This document shows positions 1 to 5,602 of a stretch of DNA of 5,602 nucleotides, piece by piece. How positions within the stretch are numbered: position 1 is the first letter of the stretch; every line of letters begins with the position of its first letter. The stretch is from positions 1-5,602 of the forward strand of contig NZ_CAXBKN010000131.1 of NCBI RefSeq assembly GCF_963976135.1. The letters run 5' to 3'. The notes beneath the pieces were generated by a model. The model had not been told where the DNA came from. It did no database searches and saw only the letters and a list, made by a program, of their open reading frames with translations. This DNA is from Maricaulis sp963976135 (GTDB lineage: Bacteria; Pseudomonadota; Alphaproteobacteria; Caulobacterales; Maricaulaceae). Position numbers and translations under genes: made by a program.

Positions 1-1399
1 GATCGCGCTCGGCGATGAAGGCCGGCATATCGCTGTCTGTCAGCTGGCGGCCGGTCGGCAGATCGAGGGTCATCGGATTGACCGGGCGACCGTTCTGATG
101 AACCTCGTAGTGCAAATGCGGGCCGGTGGAGCGGCCTGTCGTGCCGACATAGGCGATGACCTGGCCCTGGGTGACCCGACTGCCGGCGCGAAGGCCGCGG
201 GCGAAGCCATTGAGGTGGGCATAGGCGGTCTCGAAACCGTTTGCGTGACGGATCTTGACGTAATTGCCGAAGCTCCCGAAGCGGTTAGCGCGTTCGACGA
301 CACCATTACCGGCGGCGAAGATGGGGGTGCCGGTCGGAGCGGCGAAATCCGTGCCGTTATGGGCGCGGGTATAGCCCAGGATCGGGTGGCGCCGGCGGCC
401 GAAGGAGGAGGAGAGGCGGGCGCCATTGATCGGGGTCAGCATCAGCAGGCGCTGGGCGCTGGCACCCTCGGCGCTGTAATAGCCGATACCGCCCTCAGAG
501 GTCTCGAAGCGGAAGAATTCCTTCGGATCGCCGCGGCCTTCATAGCGGGCATAGAGAATATCGCCGGTACGCGCTGTATTGCCTTCTTCATTCACAAAGC
601 GCTCGAACAGGATGTCGAAGCCGTCGCCCGGCTGGATCGAGCGCTGGAAGTCGATCGCATAGGCCAGAACGCCGGCGAGCTCGACCACGATGCGGTCGGT
701 GGCACCGGCATTGAGAGCATCGACATAGAGCGATGAGGTGATGGAACCGGAGGAGCGCACGACCTGGCGCTCGAACTCGGCAATGGTTTCGCGGGTGCGG
801 TACTCATCGCCGCTGACACGCGCGACCGTGATGGAACGTTCAACATCGGGGCGGAAGGAAATCCCGGTCAGTCGCAGGCGGCTCTGGGTTTCTTCATCGG
901 CTTCGATGGCCGCATCGGGCTCGGTCTCAAGATAGAGATTGAGGCTCTGTCCAGCGCGCAGATAGCGCAGATCATAAACCTGGTTCAGTGCCCGGATGGC
1001 TTTCGCAGCATCGGTGGAATCGACCCCGGCATCGTCGAGCAGGCCGGCCAGTGTGCCACCGCGGGGCACAACGCGCTCGACCTGGATATGGACCGGGCAG
1101 CGGGCGCAAGCGGTGAAGGCATTGGTGTCGAGCAGGGCGGGATTGAGCGGCATGGCGGGCGTGGTCGCATCGGCGCGTAGCGCCGGGACGCCGGCCGTAC
1201 TGTCCATGTCCAGCGCGGCAGCATTGATGTCCATCACTGCCACGGCTGCGGCGGGCGCGGTGAGGCCGGCGGCATCGCTGCGCGTATCTTTCGAAGTGAC
1301 CAGAGCGGTCAGAAGTGCGGCCGACAGCGCCAAGCTGGCGCAGACAACGAGACCGCGGGCGCGCCGCTCATCGGCTTGGGTTACATCAAATCCAGACAT
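1..1399 (-). CDS. M23 (LytM/MepM-type) peptidoglycan endopeptidase, C-terminus cut by window edge
   Basis: Predicted periplasmic zinc metallo-endopeptidase that cuts peptide cross-links in peptidoglycan. The frame is open for 466 codons and leaves the window before a stop. Residues 16-34 form one hydrophobic segment after an Arg-rich start, so it is probably an inner-membrane signal anchor. A CxxC (C98, C101) follows, then a LysM/OapA-like domain (about 105-160, PRGGTLAGLLDDAGV), then a Csd3/MepM-like second domain (about 205-310). The M23 domain (about 320-440) is complete in its key residues: H347 and D351 in HNGTD, H395 in YAHL, and H428/H430 in HLHYE. By LytM homology, H347, D351 and H430 bind zinc, and H395 and H428 are catalytic. 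The start at 1399 has GGAG 13 bases upstream, which is rather far. An in-frame ATG at 1441 would add 14 residues and cannot be excluded. The gene is divergent from chpT. The family call is firm; the exact bond cleaved is not known. Confidence 0.93.
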   Translation of the reverse strand, partial: MSGFDVTQADERRARGLVVCASLALSAALLTALVTSKDTRSDAAGLTAPAAAVAVMDINAAALDMDSTAGVPALRADATTPAMPLNPALLDTNAFTACARCPVHIQVERVVPRGGTLAGLLDDAGVDSTDAAKAIRALNQVYDLRYLRAGQSLNLYLETEPDAAIEADEETQSRLRLTGISFRPDVERSITVARVSGDEYRTRETIAEFERQVVRSSGSITSSLYVDALNAGATDRIVVELAGVLAYAIDFQRSIQPGDGFDILFERFVNEEGNTARTGDILYARYEGRGDPKEFFRFETSEGGIGYYSAEGASAQRLLMLTPINGARLSSSFGRRRHPILGYTRAHNGTDFAAPTGTPIFAAGNGVVERANRFGSFGNYVKIRHANGFETAYAHLNGFARGLRAGSRVTQGQVIAYVGTTGRSTGPHLHYEVHQNGRPVNPMTLDLPTGRQLTDSDMPAFIAERD

Positions 1400-1415
1400 G
1401 GTTATGTCGATACTC

Positions 1416-1425
1416 CGAAGCTTCG
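1416..1425. repeat. 10-bp perfect palindrome CGAAGCTTCG
   Basis: A perfect 10-bp palindrome lies 17 bases upstream of the M23 peptidase start at 1399, in its presumed leader. If the ATG at 1441 is used it falls inside the coding region. It could be a dimeric regulator half-site or a small leader hairpin, but a palindrome this short may well be chance. Confidence 0.25.
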
Positions 1426-1511
1426 TTCCATGACGCGTCATCTCAAGCAAGTTTCGCACCGGAGCGAAGCGCGCCTGCGCCCCTTGCCCGATGACCCCAT
1501 AACCCGACCGA

Positions 1512-1540
1512 ATCATGTCTTGGACGCATTCGGTTGCCAA
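1512..1540 (-). promoter_or_regulatory. candidate sigma70-type promoter for the M23 peptidase gene
   Basis: On the minus strand, TTGGCA (1540-1535) is followed after exactly 17 bases by CATGAT (1517-1512). These resemble -35 and -10 hexamers, with 5/6 and 4/6 matches to the E. coli consensus. The element lies about 110 bases upstream of the chosen start, inside the 217-bp divergent intergenic region. Alphaproteobacterial promoters often depart from this consensus, so a chance match is quite possible. I saw no convincing plus-strand promoter for chpT in the same region. Confidence 0.2.
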
Positions 1541-1616
1541 GTCCTTTCCGCGTTTTGATCGAATTTGTGCTGCGAAACCCGGTCGGCGCGTGAGAGAATC
1601 GTGTATCGATTGCCTC

Positions 1617-2288
1617 ATGCAAGAAGAACGCCCCGCCGAAATGGCCGCCGACCAATTAGCCGCACTGCTCTGCGCGCGGCTTTGTCATGATCTCGTCAGC
1701 CCGGTGTCCGCACTGGGGGCGGCACTCAGTGTGCTCGATGACGAAAACTCCGCCGACATGCATGAGGATGCGATGGACCTGGTCCGCGACAGTTCGCGTC
1801 AGGCCCAGGCCAAGCTGGAATTTGCCCGCCTCGCCTATGGCGCCGGTGGTTCGGCGCCAGCCACACTCGACACGCGCGAGCTGCGCCGTCTGACCGAGGC
1901 CATGTTTGCGCCGTCAAAGCCGGAAATTGACTGGAAAGTCGAGGCGCCCGGGCTTGAGAAAACCCCGTCCCGGCTGTTGATGAATTTGTGCATACTCGCG
2001 GTCGAATCCGTGCCGCGGGGCGGCAAGGTGACGATCGAGGCCACCGAGACCGGTGGCGGCGCCCGTATCCGCATCGTCGCGGAAGGACCACGGGCACGGC
2101 TCAATGCCGATGCTGTCCTCGCTCTGGAGGGGCAAGCGCCTGAAACCGGCTATGATGGCCGCTCGATTCAGCCCTATTTTGCAGGGCTGATGGCACGCAA
2201 TGCCGGCGGACGGGTCAGTGCCCATGTCAGCGATGAACGGGTCGAGTTCGTTGCCCTGCTCCAGCCGCACCCGTCGACGGCCGGCTGA
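1617..2288 (+). CDS. chpT: ChpT, histidine phosphotransferase of the CtrA/CpdR phosphorelay
   Basis: Cytoplasmic dimeric phosphotransferase that takes phosphate from the receiver of hybrid kinase CckA and passes it to CtrA and CpdR. This start gives 223 residues, close to the roughly 225 of the Caulobacter protein. The H-box is ARLCHDLVSPVSAL, with H24 (codon 1686-1688) as the expected phosphorylation site; ARLCHD followed by SP.SA is the ChpT signature. Further family-like stretches are MHEDAMDLVRDS after the H-box, RLAYGA, the DTREL segment, and GPRARLNADAV in the C-terminal pseudo-kinase (CA-like) domain. That domain lacks the ATP-binding N, G1 and G2 boxes, as expected for ChpT. The frame extends upstream to an ATG at 1515 and a GTG at 1590. 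I chose 1617 because the extra residues look non-conserved and the resulting length fits, but no strong ribosome binding site settles it. ATG 1641 is a shorter option. Confidence 0.93.
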   Translation: MQEERPAEMAADQLAALLCARLCHDLVSPVSALGAALSVLDDENSADMHEDAMDLVRDSSRQAQAKLEFARLAYGAGGSAPATLDTRELRRLTEAMFAPSKPEIDWKVEAPGLEKTPSRLLMNLCILAVESVPRGGKVTIEATETGGGARIRIVAEGPRARLNADAVLALEGQAPETGYDGRSIQPYFAGLMARNAGGRVSAHVSDERVEFVALLQPHPSTAG

Positions 2289-2297
2289 CTGGCCGTC
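2276..2297 (+). terminator. hairpin at the chpT stop codon, possible weak terminator
   Basis: GACGGCC (2276-2282) and GGCCGTC (2291-2297) form a perfect 7-bp GC-rich stem with an 8-base loop that contains most of the chpT TGA. No run of T follows, so it is not a canonical intrinsic terminator. It could attenuate read-through into cheA, stabilise the chpT mRNA 3' end, or do nothing. Confidence 0.3.
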
Positions 2298-2357
2298 AGT
2301 CTCAATCATAAGCTATGAATTCGATGCTGGATTTCGACGGGCTTTCACCAACAGTCC

Positions 2358-2388
2358 GTTAACCAAGCACATGTCAACTTACCGTCAA
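2358..2388 (+). promoter_or_regulatory. candidate CtrA-like binding elements upstream of cheA
   Basis: The known CtrA box is TTAA-N7-TTAA, and half-sites of the form TTAACC also bind. Here GTTAACC (2358-2364) is a good half-site. Just downstream, TCAA (2374-2377) and TCAA (2385-2388) are separated by exactly 7 bases, the CtrA spacing, with one mismatch per half (C for T). The pair also reads as a direct repeat of GTCAA 11 bp apart, so both copies lie on one face of the helix. The cluster sits 41-71 bases before the cheA start, where a promoter is expected. Spacing and position support the idea; the mismatches weaken it. Confidence 0.3.
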
Positions 2389-2416
2389 ATCAGGCCCTGA
2401 CAGGCATATCGACGGC

Positions 2417-2422
2417 AAGAGG
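2417..2422 (+). promoter_or_regulatory. ribosome binding site that fixes the cheA start at ATG 2429
   Basis: AAGAGG lies 6 bases before ATG 2429, a normal spacing. The frame also has a TTG at 2423, two codons upstream, but it directly abuts this site and so could not be used with it. ATG 2429 is therefore preferred. Confidence 0.7.
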
Positions 2423-2428
2423 TTGGCA

Positions 2429-5206
2429 ATGGACGATCTGATCAGTGAATTCCTGACGGAGACTGGCGAAAGCCTTGACGTCATCGATGCGGAGCTCGTC
2501 CGTTTCGAAAACAATCCGGAAGATCGGGCAATTCTCGACAATATCTTCCGGCTCTTGCACACGGTGAAGGGGACTTGTGGTTTCCTCGGCCTGCCGCGGC
2601 TTGAAGCGGTGGCCCATGCCGGCGAAACTTTGCTTGGCAAATTCCGCGATGGTGACCTCGCCGTATCGCCGCCCATGGTTACCCTGGTTCTGCAATCGAT
2701 CGATCAGATCAAGGTCATTCTCCGCAATATCGAAGAGACCGGCAATGAACCCGCCGGCGAAGATAATGAGCTGATCGGCCGGCTTGAGGATGCATCCCAG
2801 GGCCGGGTCGTCGAAACTGCCGAAACCGCCAAAACCGCCGAACCGGTCGAAACCATGCCTGAAGGCTGGGATGCTGATCTGGGCCGCGAATTGCGTCCGG
2901 GAGAGGTGTCTCTGGCCGATCTGGAAGCCGCTTTTCTGACCACCGAGGCGGAAGTTGAGGTTCCAACCCTTGCCGAAGAGCCGGCCATTGAGCATCTCGG
3001 GGTTGGTGATTTTGACCCTGAGCTTGGCCGCGAATTGCGCCCGGGCGAGGTGTCTGTTGCCGAACTGGAGGCCGCGTTCAATTCTGCCGAGCCGGAAGCG
3101 GGCATGGCACCGGCCGAGATTACCCCGGACATGAGTACGACCGAGGCGCTGCAGACCGCTGTCGCCGCACTCAAGGGGGGCGATGATCAGGTCATGGGTG
3201 GCGATGGTGCGCCGCGCATGCAACAGACCGTGCGGGTCGGTGTCGATGTGCTCGATGCCTTGATGACCACGGTTTCAGAACTCGTTCTGACGCGGAACCA
3301 GTTGATGCAGACCATTCGCGGCCTCGAGGACGAAGACCTCAAGGTTCCGCTGCAACGTCTTTCCGCCGTCACCGGTGAATTGCAGGACGGGGTCATGAAG
3401 ACCCGGATGCAGCCCATCGGCGATGCCTGGCGCAAGCTGCCGCGCATTATCCGTGACGTCTCCACCGATCTCGGCAAGAAGATCGAACTGGTAATGGATG
3501 GCAGCGATACCGAACTCGACCGCCAGGTGCTGGAACTGATCAAGGATCCGCTCACCCATATGGTGCGCAATTCCGCCGATCACGGCCTGGAAATGCCGGC
3601 CGACCGGATCAAGGCCGGCAAGCCGGAAAAAGGCGTCATCACGCTGAAGGCCTTTCATGAAGGTGGCCATATCATCATCTCCATCGCCGATGACGGCATG
3701 GGGCTGAACACCGCCCGCATCGGTGAAAAGGCGCTCGAAAAGGGTCTCACCACCCATGAAGAGCTCGCCGCGATGACCGAGCAGCAGATCCATCGCTTTA
3801 TCTTCGCGCCAGGATTTTCCACGGCCGCGAAAGTCACCAATTTGTCCGGCCGCGGTGTCGGCATGGATGTGGTGCGCAATAATATCGAACAGATTGGCGG
3901 CGTCGTCGATGTCACCTCGACGAGCGGCAAGGGCAGCCATTTCAAGATCAAGATCCCGCTGACCCTGGCAATCGTTTCGGCCCTGATCATCGGCAGCCAC
4001 AAACAACGTTTCGCCATCCCGCAACTGGCCGTGCGCGAACTGGTCCGCGTTGGTGCCGGTTCCGAGCATGCCATTGAATCGCTTAGCGGTGCCCGCGTCA
4101 TGCGCCTGCGTGACCGCCTGATGCCGCTGGTCGATCTGCAGGAAGTGCTCGGCGTCGCCGACAATACCGGTGAGGCCAAAATCGATACCGGCTTCGTCGT
4201 TGTGCTCGACGCGGGCGGACGCAATGTCGGCCTGATCGTCGACAATGTTCTCGATACCGAAGAAATCGTCGTCAAGCCGCTGTCGGACTCGCTGCGCGGT
4301 GTCGGCGCCTATTCCGGCGCCACCATTCTGGGCGATGGCACGGTCATCATGATTCTCGATCCCAACGGCCTGGCCGGGGAGATCGTTTCGAGCATGGAAG
4401 ACGATGCGCATTACGATGCCAGCGCAGCTGCGGCGGCCGATACGCAAAATACCCAGCGCCTTCTGCTGGTCCGTGCTGGCGGTGCCGAGCCGAAGGCCGT
4501 GCCGCTGGCTCTGGTCACCCGGCTCGAGGAATTCCAGCCGGACGCGATCGAGACCACCAATGGCCGGCTTGTGGTGCAATACCGCGGCCGCCTGATGCCG
4601 ATCGTGCCGCTGGGCGGTCAGATCGGTGCCTTGCAGGGGCAACGACAGCCGGTTCTGGTCTTCTCCGAAGGCCATGGCGCGATTGGTCTCGCCGTCGACC
4701 AGATTGTCGATGTGGTCGAGGAACGCGTCGATCTGCAGATGCGTTCCGACAAGCCGGGCGTTATTGGTTCCGCCATTATCAAGGGCAAGGCGACCGATGT
4801 CGTCGATATCGCCTGGCATCTTGAACAGGCTCAGGCCGGCAATATTCAACGCCGCACCACCAAACGCCGTCGCCGGGTTCTGCTCGTCGATGCCGACGCC
4901 TTTGCCCGCCGCATGATCGCACCGCTGCTCGCGGCTGCCGGCTATGATGTCACCCCGACGGGCGGCATGCATGAAGTCCTCGCGATCGCCGAAGCAGGTG
5001 AACAATTTGACGCCCTGGTCGGGGATCCCGCCGCGCTCGAGAAAATCCGGGCCCAGGGCATGTGGGCCAATCTGCCGGCGCTCGCCGTCACCGACTGGCC
5101 TGAAGACACACAAGCCGAAGGCCTCACCGTGGTGCTGCCGCGTTCGGACCGGGGCGCACTGATCGCCGCCCTGGATGAAGTTTCCCATGAGGAGAAGGTG
5201 GCATGA
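2429..5206 (+). CDS. cheA: CheA chemotaxis histidine kinase with two CheW-like domains and a degenerate receiver
   Basis: Cytoplasmic kinase of the chemoreceptor array; it autophosphorylates and donates phosphate to CheY and CheB. The protein is 925 residues, long for a CheA. Domains in order: Hpt/P1 (1 to about 100) with phospho-site H44 in LLHTVKGTCGFLG; a long acidic linker (about 105-263) with no recognisable P2 but two copies of a 22-residue motif; P3 dimerisation (264 to about 325, QQTVRVGVDVLDALM); P4 kinase with N-box MVRNSADHG (N381), G1 DDGMG (D422-G425) and G2 GRGVGMD (474-480); P5, a CheW-like domain (about 515-655); a second CheW-like domain (about 673-800, including VVQYRGRLMPIVPL); a basic segment KRRRR; and a receiver-like tail (about 815-925). 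All kinase motifs look intact. The receiver has lost part of its active site. The stop overlaps cheW by ATGA, implying co-transcription and translational coupling. Confidence 0.96.
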   Translation: MDDLISEFLTETGESLDVIDAELVRFENNPEDRAILDNIFRLLHTVKGTCGFLGLPRLEAVAHAGETLLGKFRDGDLAVSPPMVTLVLQSIDQIKVILRNIEETGNEPAGEDNELIGRLEDASQGRVVETAETAKTAEPVETMPEGWDADLGRELRPGEVSLADLEAAFLTTEAEVEVPTLAEEPAIEHLGVGDFDPELGRELRPGEVSVAELEAAFNSAEPEAGMAPAEITPDMSTTEALQTAVAALKGGDDQVMGGDGAPRMQQTVRVGVDVLDALMTTVSELVLTRNQLMQTIRGLEDEDLKVPLQRLSAVTGELQDGVMKTRMQPIGDAWRKLPRIIRDVSTDLGKKIELVMDGSDTELDRQVLELIKDPLTHMVRNSADHGLEMPADRIKAGKPEKGVITLKAFHEGGHIIISIADDGMGLNTARIGEKALEKGLTTHEELAAMTEQQIHRFIFAPGFSTAAKVTNLSGRGVGMDVVRNNIEQIGGVVDVTSTSGKGSHFKIKIPLTLAIVSALIIGSHKQRFAIPQLAVRELVRVGAGSEHAIESLSGARVMRLRDRLMPLVDLQEVLGVADNTGEAKIDTGFVVVLDAGGRNVGLIVDNVLDTEEIVVKPLSDSLRGVGAYSGATILGDGTVIMILDPNGLAGEIVSSMEDDAHYDASAAAAADTQNTQRLLLVRAGGAEPKAVPLALVTRLEEFQPDAIETTNGRLVVQYRGRLMPIVPLGGQIGALQGQRQPVLVFSEGHGAIGLAVDQIVDVVEERVDLQMRSDKPGVIGSAIIKGKATDVVDIAWHLEQAQAGNIQRRTTKRRRRVLLVDADAFARRMIAPLLAAAGYDVTPTGGMHEVLAIAEAGEQFDALVGDPAALEKIRAQGMWANLPALAVTDWPEDTQAEGLTVVLPRSDRGALIAALDEVSHEEKVA
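2813..2854 (+). repeat. degenerate 9-bp tandem repeat in the CheA linker
   Basis: GAAACTGCC, GAAACCGCC, AAAACCGCC, GAACCGGTC and GAAACC follow one another in frame, encoding ETAETAKTAEPVET at residues 129-142. This is a low-complexity acidic/Thr/Ala linker just after the Hpt domain, probably grown by slippage. It is likely a flexible tether with no fold. Confidence 0.7.
2870..2935 (+). repeat. CheA linker motif, copy 1 (residues 148-169)
   Basis: First copy of a 22-residue motif with core LGRELRPGEVS followed by LADLEAAF. It matches copy 2 at 18 of 22 positions, and the four differences are conservative or mild (A/P, D/E, L/V, D/E). It lies in the linker where a P2 domain would normally bind CheY/CheB. 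The ending LxxLEAAF looks like a short amphipathic helix. The function is unknown; a docking motif is an inference. Confidence 0.8.
3014..3079 (+). repeat. CheA linker motif, copy 2 (residues 196-217)
   Basis: Second copy of the motif, offset by 48 residues, with the same core LGRELRPGEVS and then VAELEAAF. The two copies use several different synonymous codons (for example CGT/CGC, GGA/GGC, GCT/GCG), so the duplication is not recent, and the protein sequence appears to have been held by selection. Confidence 0.8.
4865..5203 (+). other. degenerate receiver (pseudo-REC) domain at the CheA C-terminus
   Basis: Residues about 815-925 begin RRVLLVDADAFARRMIAPLL and continue AAAGYDV, a clear receiver start. 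The usual acidic pair DD is here D821-A822 (VDAD). The predicted phospho-acceptor is kept as D866 in FDALVGD, 45 residues later as expected. The IEMPGMDG-type loop that normally follows is missing, replaced by PAAL with about 8 residues lost. The conserved T/S is probably T888 in AVTD. The conserved Lys appears as R905 in LPRSDRGAL. Loss of one acidic residue, the loop and the Lys makes ordinary phosphorylation unlikely. Confidence 0.75.
5190..5194 (+). promoter_or_regulatory. ribosome binding site of cheW, inside the cheA end
   Basis: AGGAG, followed by AAGG, lies 8 bases before the cheW ATG at 5203. It is the strongest ribosome binding site in the window. Because it lies inside the last cheA codons and the genes overlap by ATGA, cheW is probably translated both independently and by coupling to cheA, which would help keep the array proteins in ratio. 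Confidence 0.75.
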
Positions 5207-5602
5207 CCGATCATTATGATGATTCATCGGAACTGAGTGCCGACGCCATGATCGAATATGTTTCGGTACGGATCGGCGACCAGCTCTTTGGCGCGCCGGT
5301 CAATTCCATCCGTGAGGTGTTTGCGCCTCAATCGGTCACCGCTGTGCCGCTGGCGCCGCTTGAAGTCGCTGGCCTGCTCAATCTGCGCGGACGGATCGTT
5401 ACGGCGATTGATGCCCGGCGGCGCCTTGGTCTGCCGCCCCGCGAGGCGAATGATGCAGGTATGGCGCTCGGCGTCGAGCGCGGTAGCGAAATCTTCGGAC
5501 TTATCGTTGATTCTGTTGGTGAAGTTCTACGGCGGCCACGCGCCGAGCTGGAGCCCGTTCCCGCGCATGTCGACGCCCGTTGGCGTTCGATGGTGAAGGG
5601 GG
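5203..5602 (+). CDS. cheW: CheW chemotaxis coupling protein, C-terminus cut by window edge
   Basis: Cytoplasmic adaptor that links CheA to chemoreceptors (MCPs) in the signalling array. The first 133 residues are visible and the frame is open at the right edge. After a short acidic, disordered N-terminus (about 1-16) the CheW fold begins with EYVSVRIGDQLFGAPVNSIREVF. The family signature VAGLLNLRGRIVTAIDARRRLG follows in order, with the conserved Arg of NLRG at residue 62, in the motif E. coli CheW uses for receptor contact. GLIVDSVGEVLRRP matches the usual late beta strand of the family. A full CheW is about 150-170 residues, so most of the domain is present. It overlaps cheA by four bases and belongs to the same operon. 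Confidence 0.95.
   Translation, partial: MTDHYDDSSELSADAMIEYVSVRIGDQLFGAPVNSIREVFAPQSVTAVPLAPLEVAGLLNLRGRIVTAIDARRRLGLPPREANDAGMALGVERGSEIFGLIVDSVGEVLRRPRAELEPVPAHVDARWRSMVKG

Noticed and set aside
98..736. 212-codon plus-strand open frame
   Set aside because: It lies antisense to the M23 peptidase, whose catalytic motifs are intact on the minus strand. The plus-strand translation has no family resemblance.
1515..1616. Upstream extension of chpT to ATG 1515 (34 extra residues)
   Set aside because: The added residues have no family resemblance, no ribosome binding site precedes 1515, and the 1617 start gives the usual ChpT length.
1400..1616. Search for CtrA boxes, a small RNA or a strong chpT promoter in the divergent region
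   Set aside because: No TTAA-N7-TTAA, no terminator-like hairpin with a T-run and no convincing plus-strand -35/-10 pair was seen.
2315..2362. 15-codon open frame MNSMLDFDGLSPTVR between chpT and cheA
   Set aside because: There is no ribosome binding site, it is too short to support, and it ends within the candidate regulatory GTTAAC.
2390..3223. 277-codon minus-strand open frame opposite the CheA Hpt and linker
   Set aside because: It is a shadow of the cheA frame. Its internal repeats (RLGRIERGLQFG-like) are only the antisense image of the duplicated linker motif.
3275..5227. 650-codon open frame on the minus strand opposite cheA
   Set aside because: It is a mirror of cheA codon use in GC-rich DNA. 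The translation is His/Asp/Gly-rich with no recognisable domain, and the plus-strand frame is an unmistakable CheA.

Overview
The window reads as chromosomal DNA from a GC-rich alphaproteobacterium. The main marker is a clear ChpT, the histidine phosphotransferase of the CckA-ChpT-CtrA/CpdR relay, which is known only from Alphaproteobacteria. Its sequence looks closest to the Caulobacter/Maricaulis/Hyphomonas type; that genus-level placement is an inference from remembered family sequences, not a search.

Layout. (1) Positions 1-1399, minus strand: a membrane-anchored M23 (LytM/MepM-type) peptidoglycan endopeptidase. Its C-terminal end runs off the left edge. (2) Positions 1400-1616: a divergent intergenic region with a weak minus-strand promoter candidate and a 10-bp palindrome. 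(3) Positions 1617-2288, plus strand: chpT. (4) Positions 2289-2428: a 140-bp gap with a hairpin over the chpT stop codon, a GTTAAC half-site and a degenerate TCAA-N7-TCAA element that resembles a CtrA box. (5) Positions 2429-5206: a large chemotaxis histidine kinase, cheA. It has Hpt, a long acidic linker carrying a duplicated motif where P2 would sit, P3, P4, two CheW-like domains and a degraded C-terminal receiver. (6) Positions 5203-5602: cheW, overlapping cheA by ATGA and cut by the right edge.

How the genes fit together. CheA and CheW form the core of a chemoreceptor signalling array, and their overlap implies one transcript; further che genes probably lie to the right. ChpT passes phosphate from CckA to CtrA and CpdR, and CtrA controls motility and cell-cycle genes in many alphaproteobacteria. 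Finding chpT directly upstream of cheA, with CtrA-like half-sites between them, suggests a link between the cell-cycle relay and chemotaxis expression. The divergent M23 hydrolase belongs to cell-wall remodelling and has no shown functional tie to the others.

Nothing here looks like a mobile element, phage, CRISPR array or RNA gene. I do not see an entirely new system. The most unusual points are the vestigial receiver on CheA, the duplicated linker motif and the chpT-cheA adjacency.
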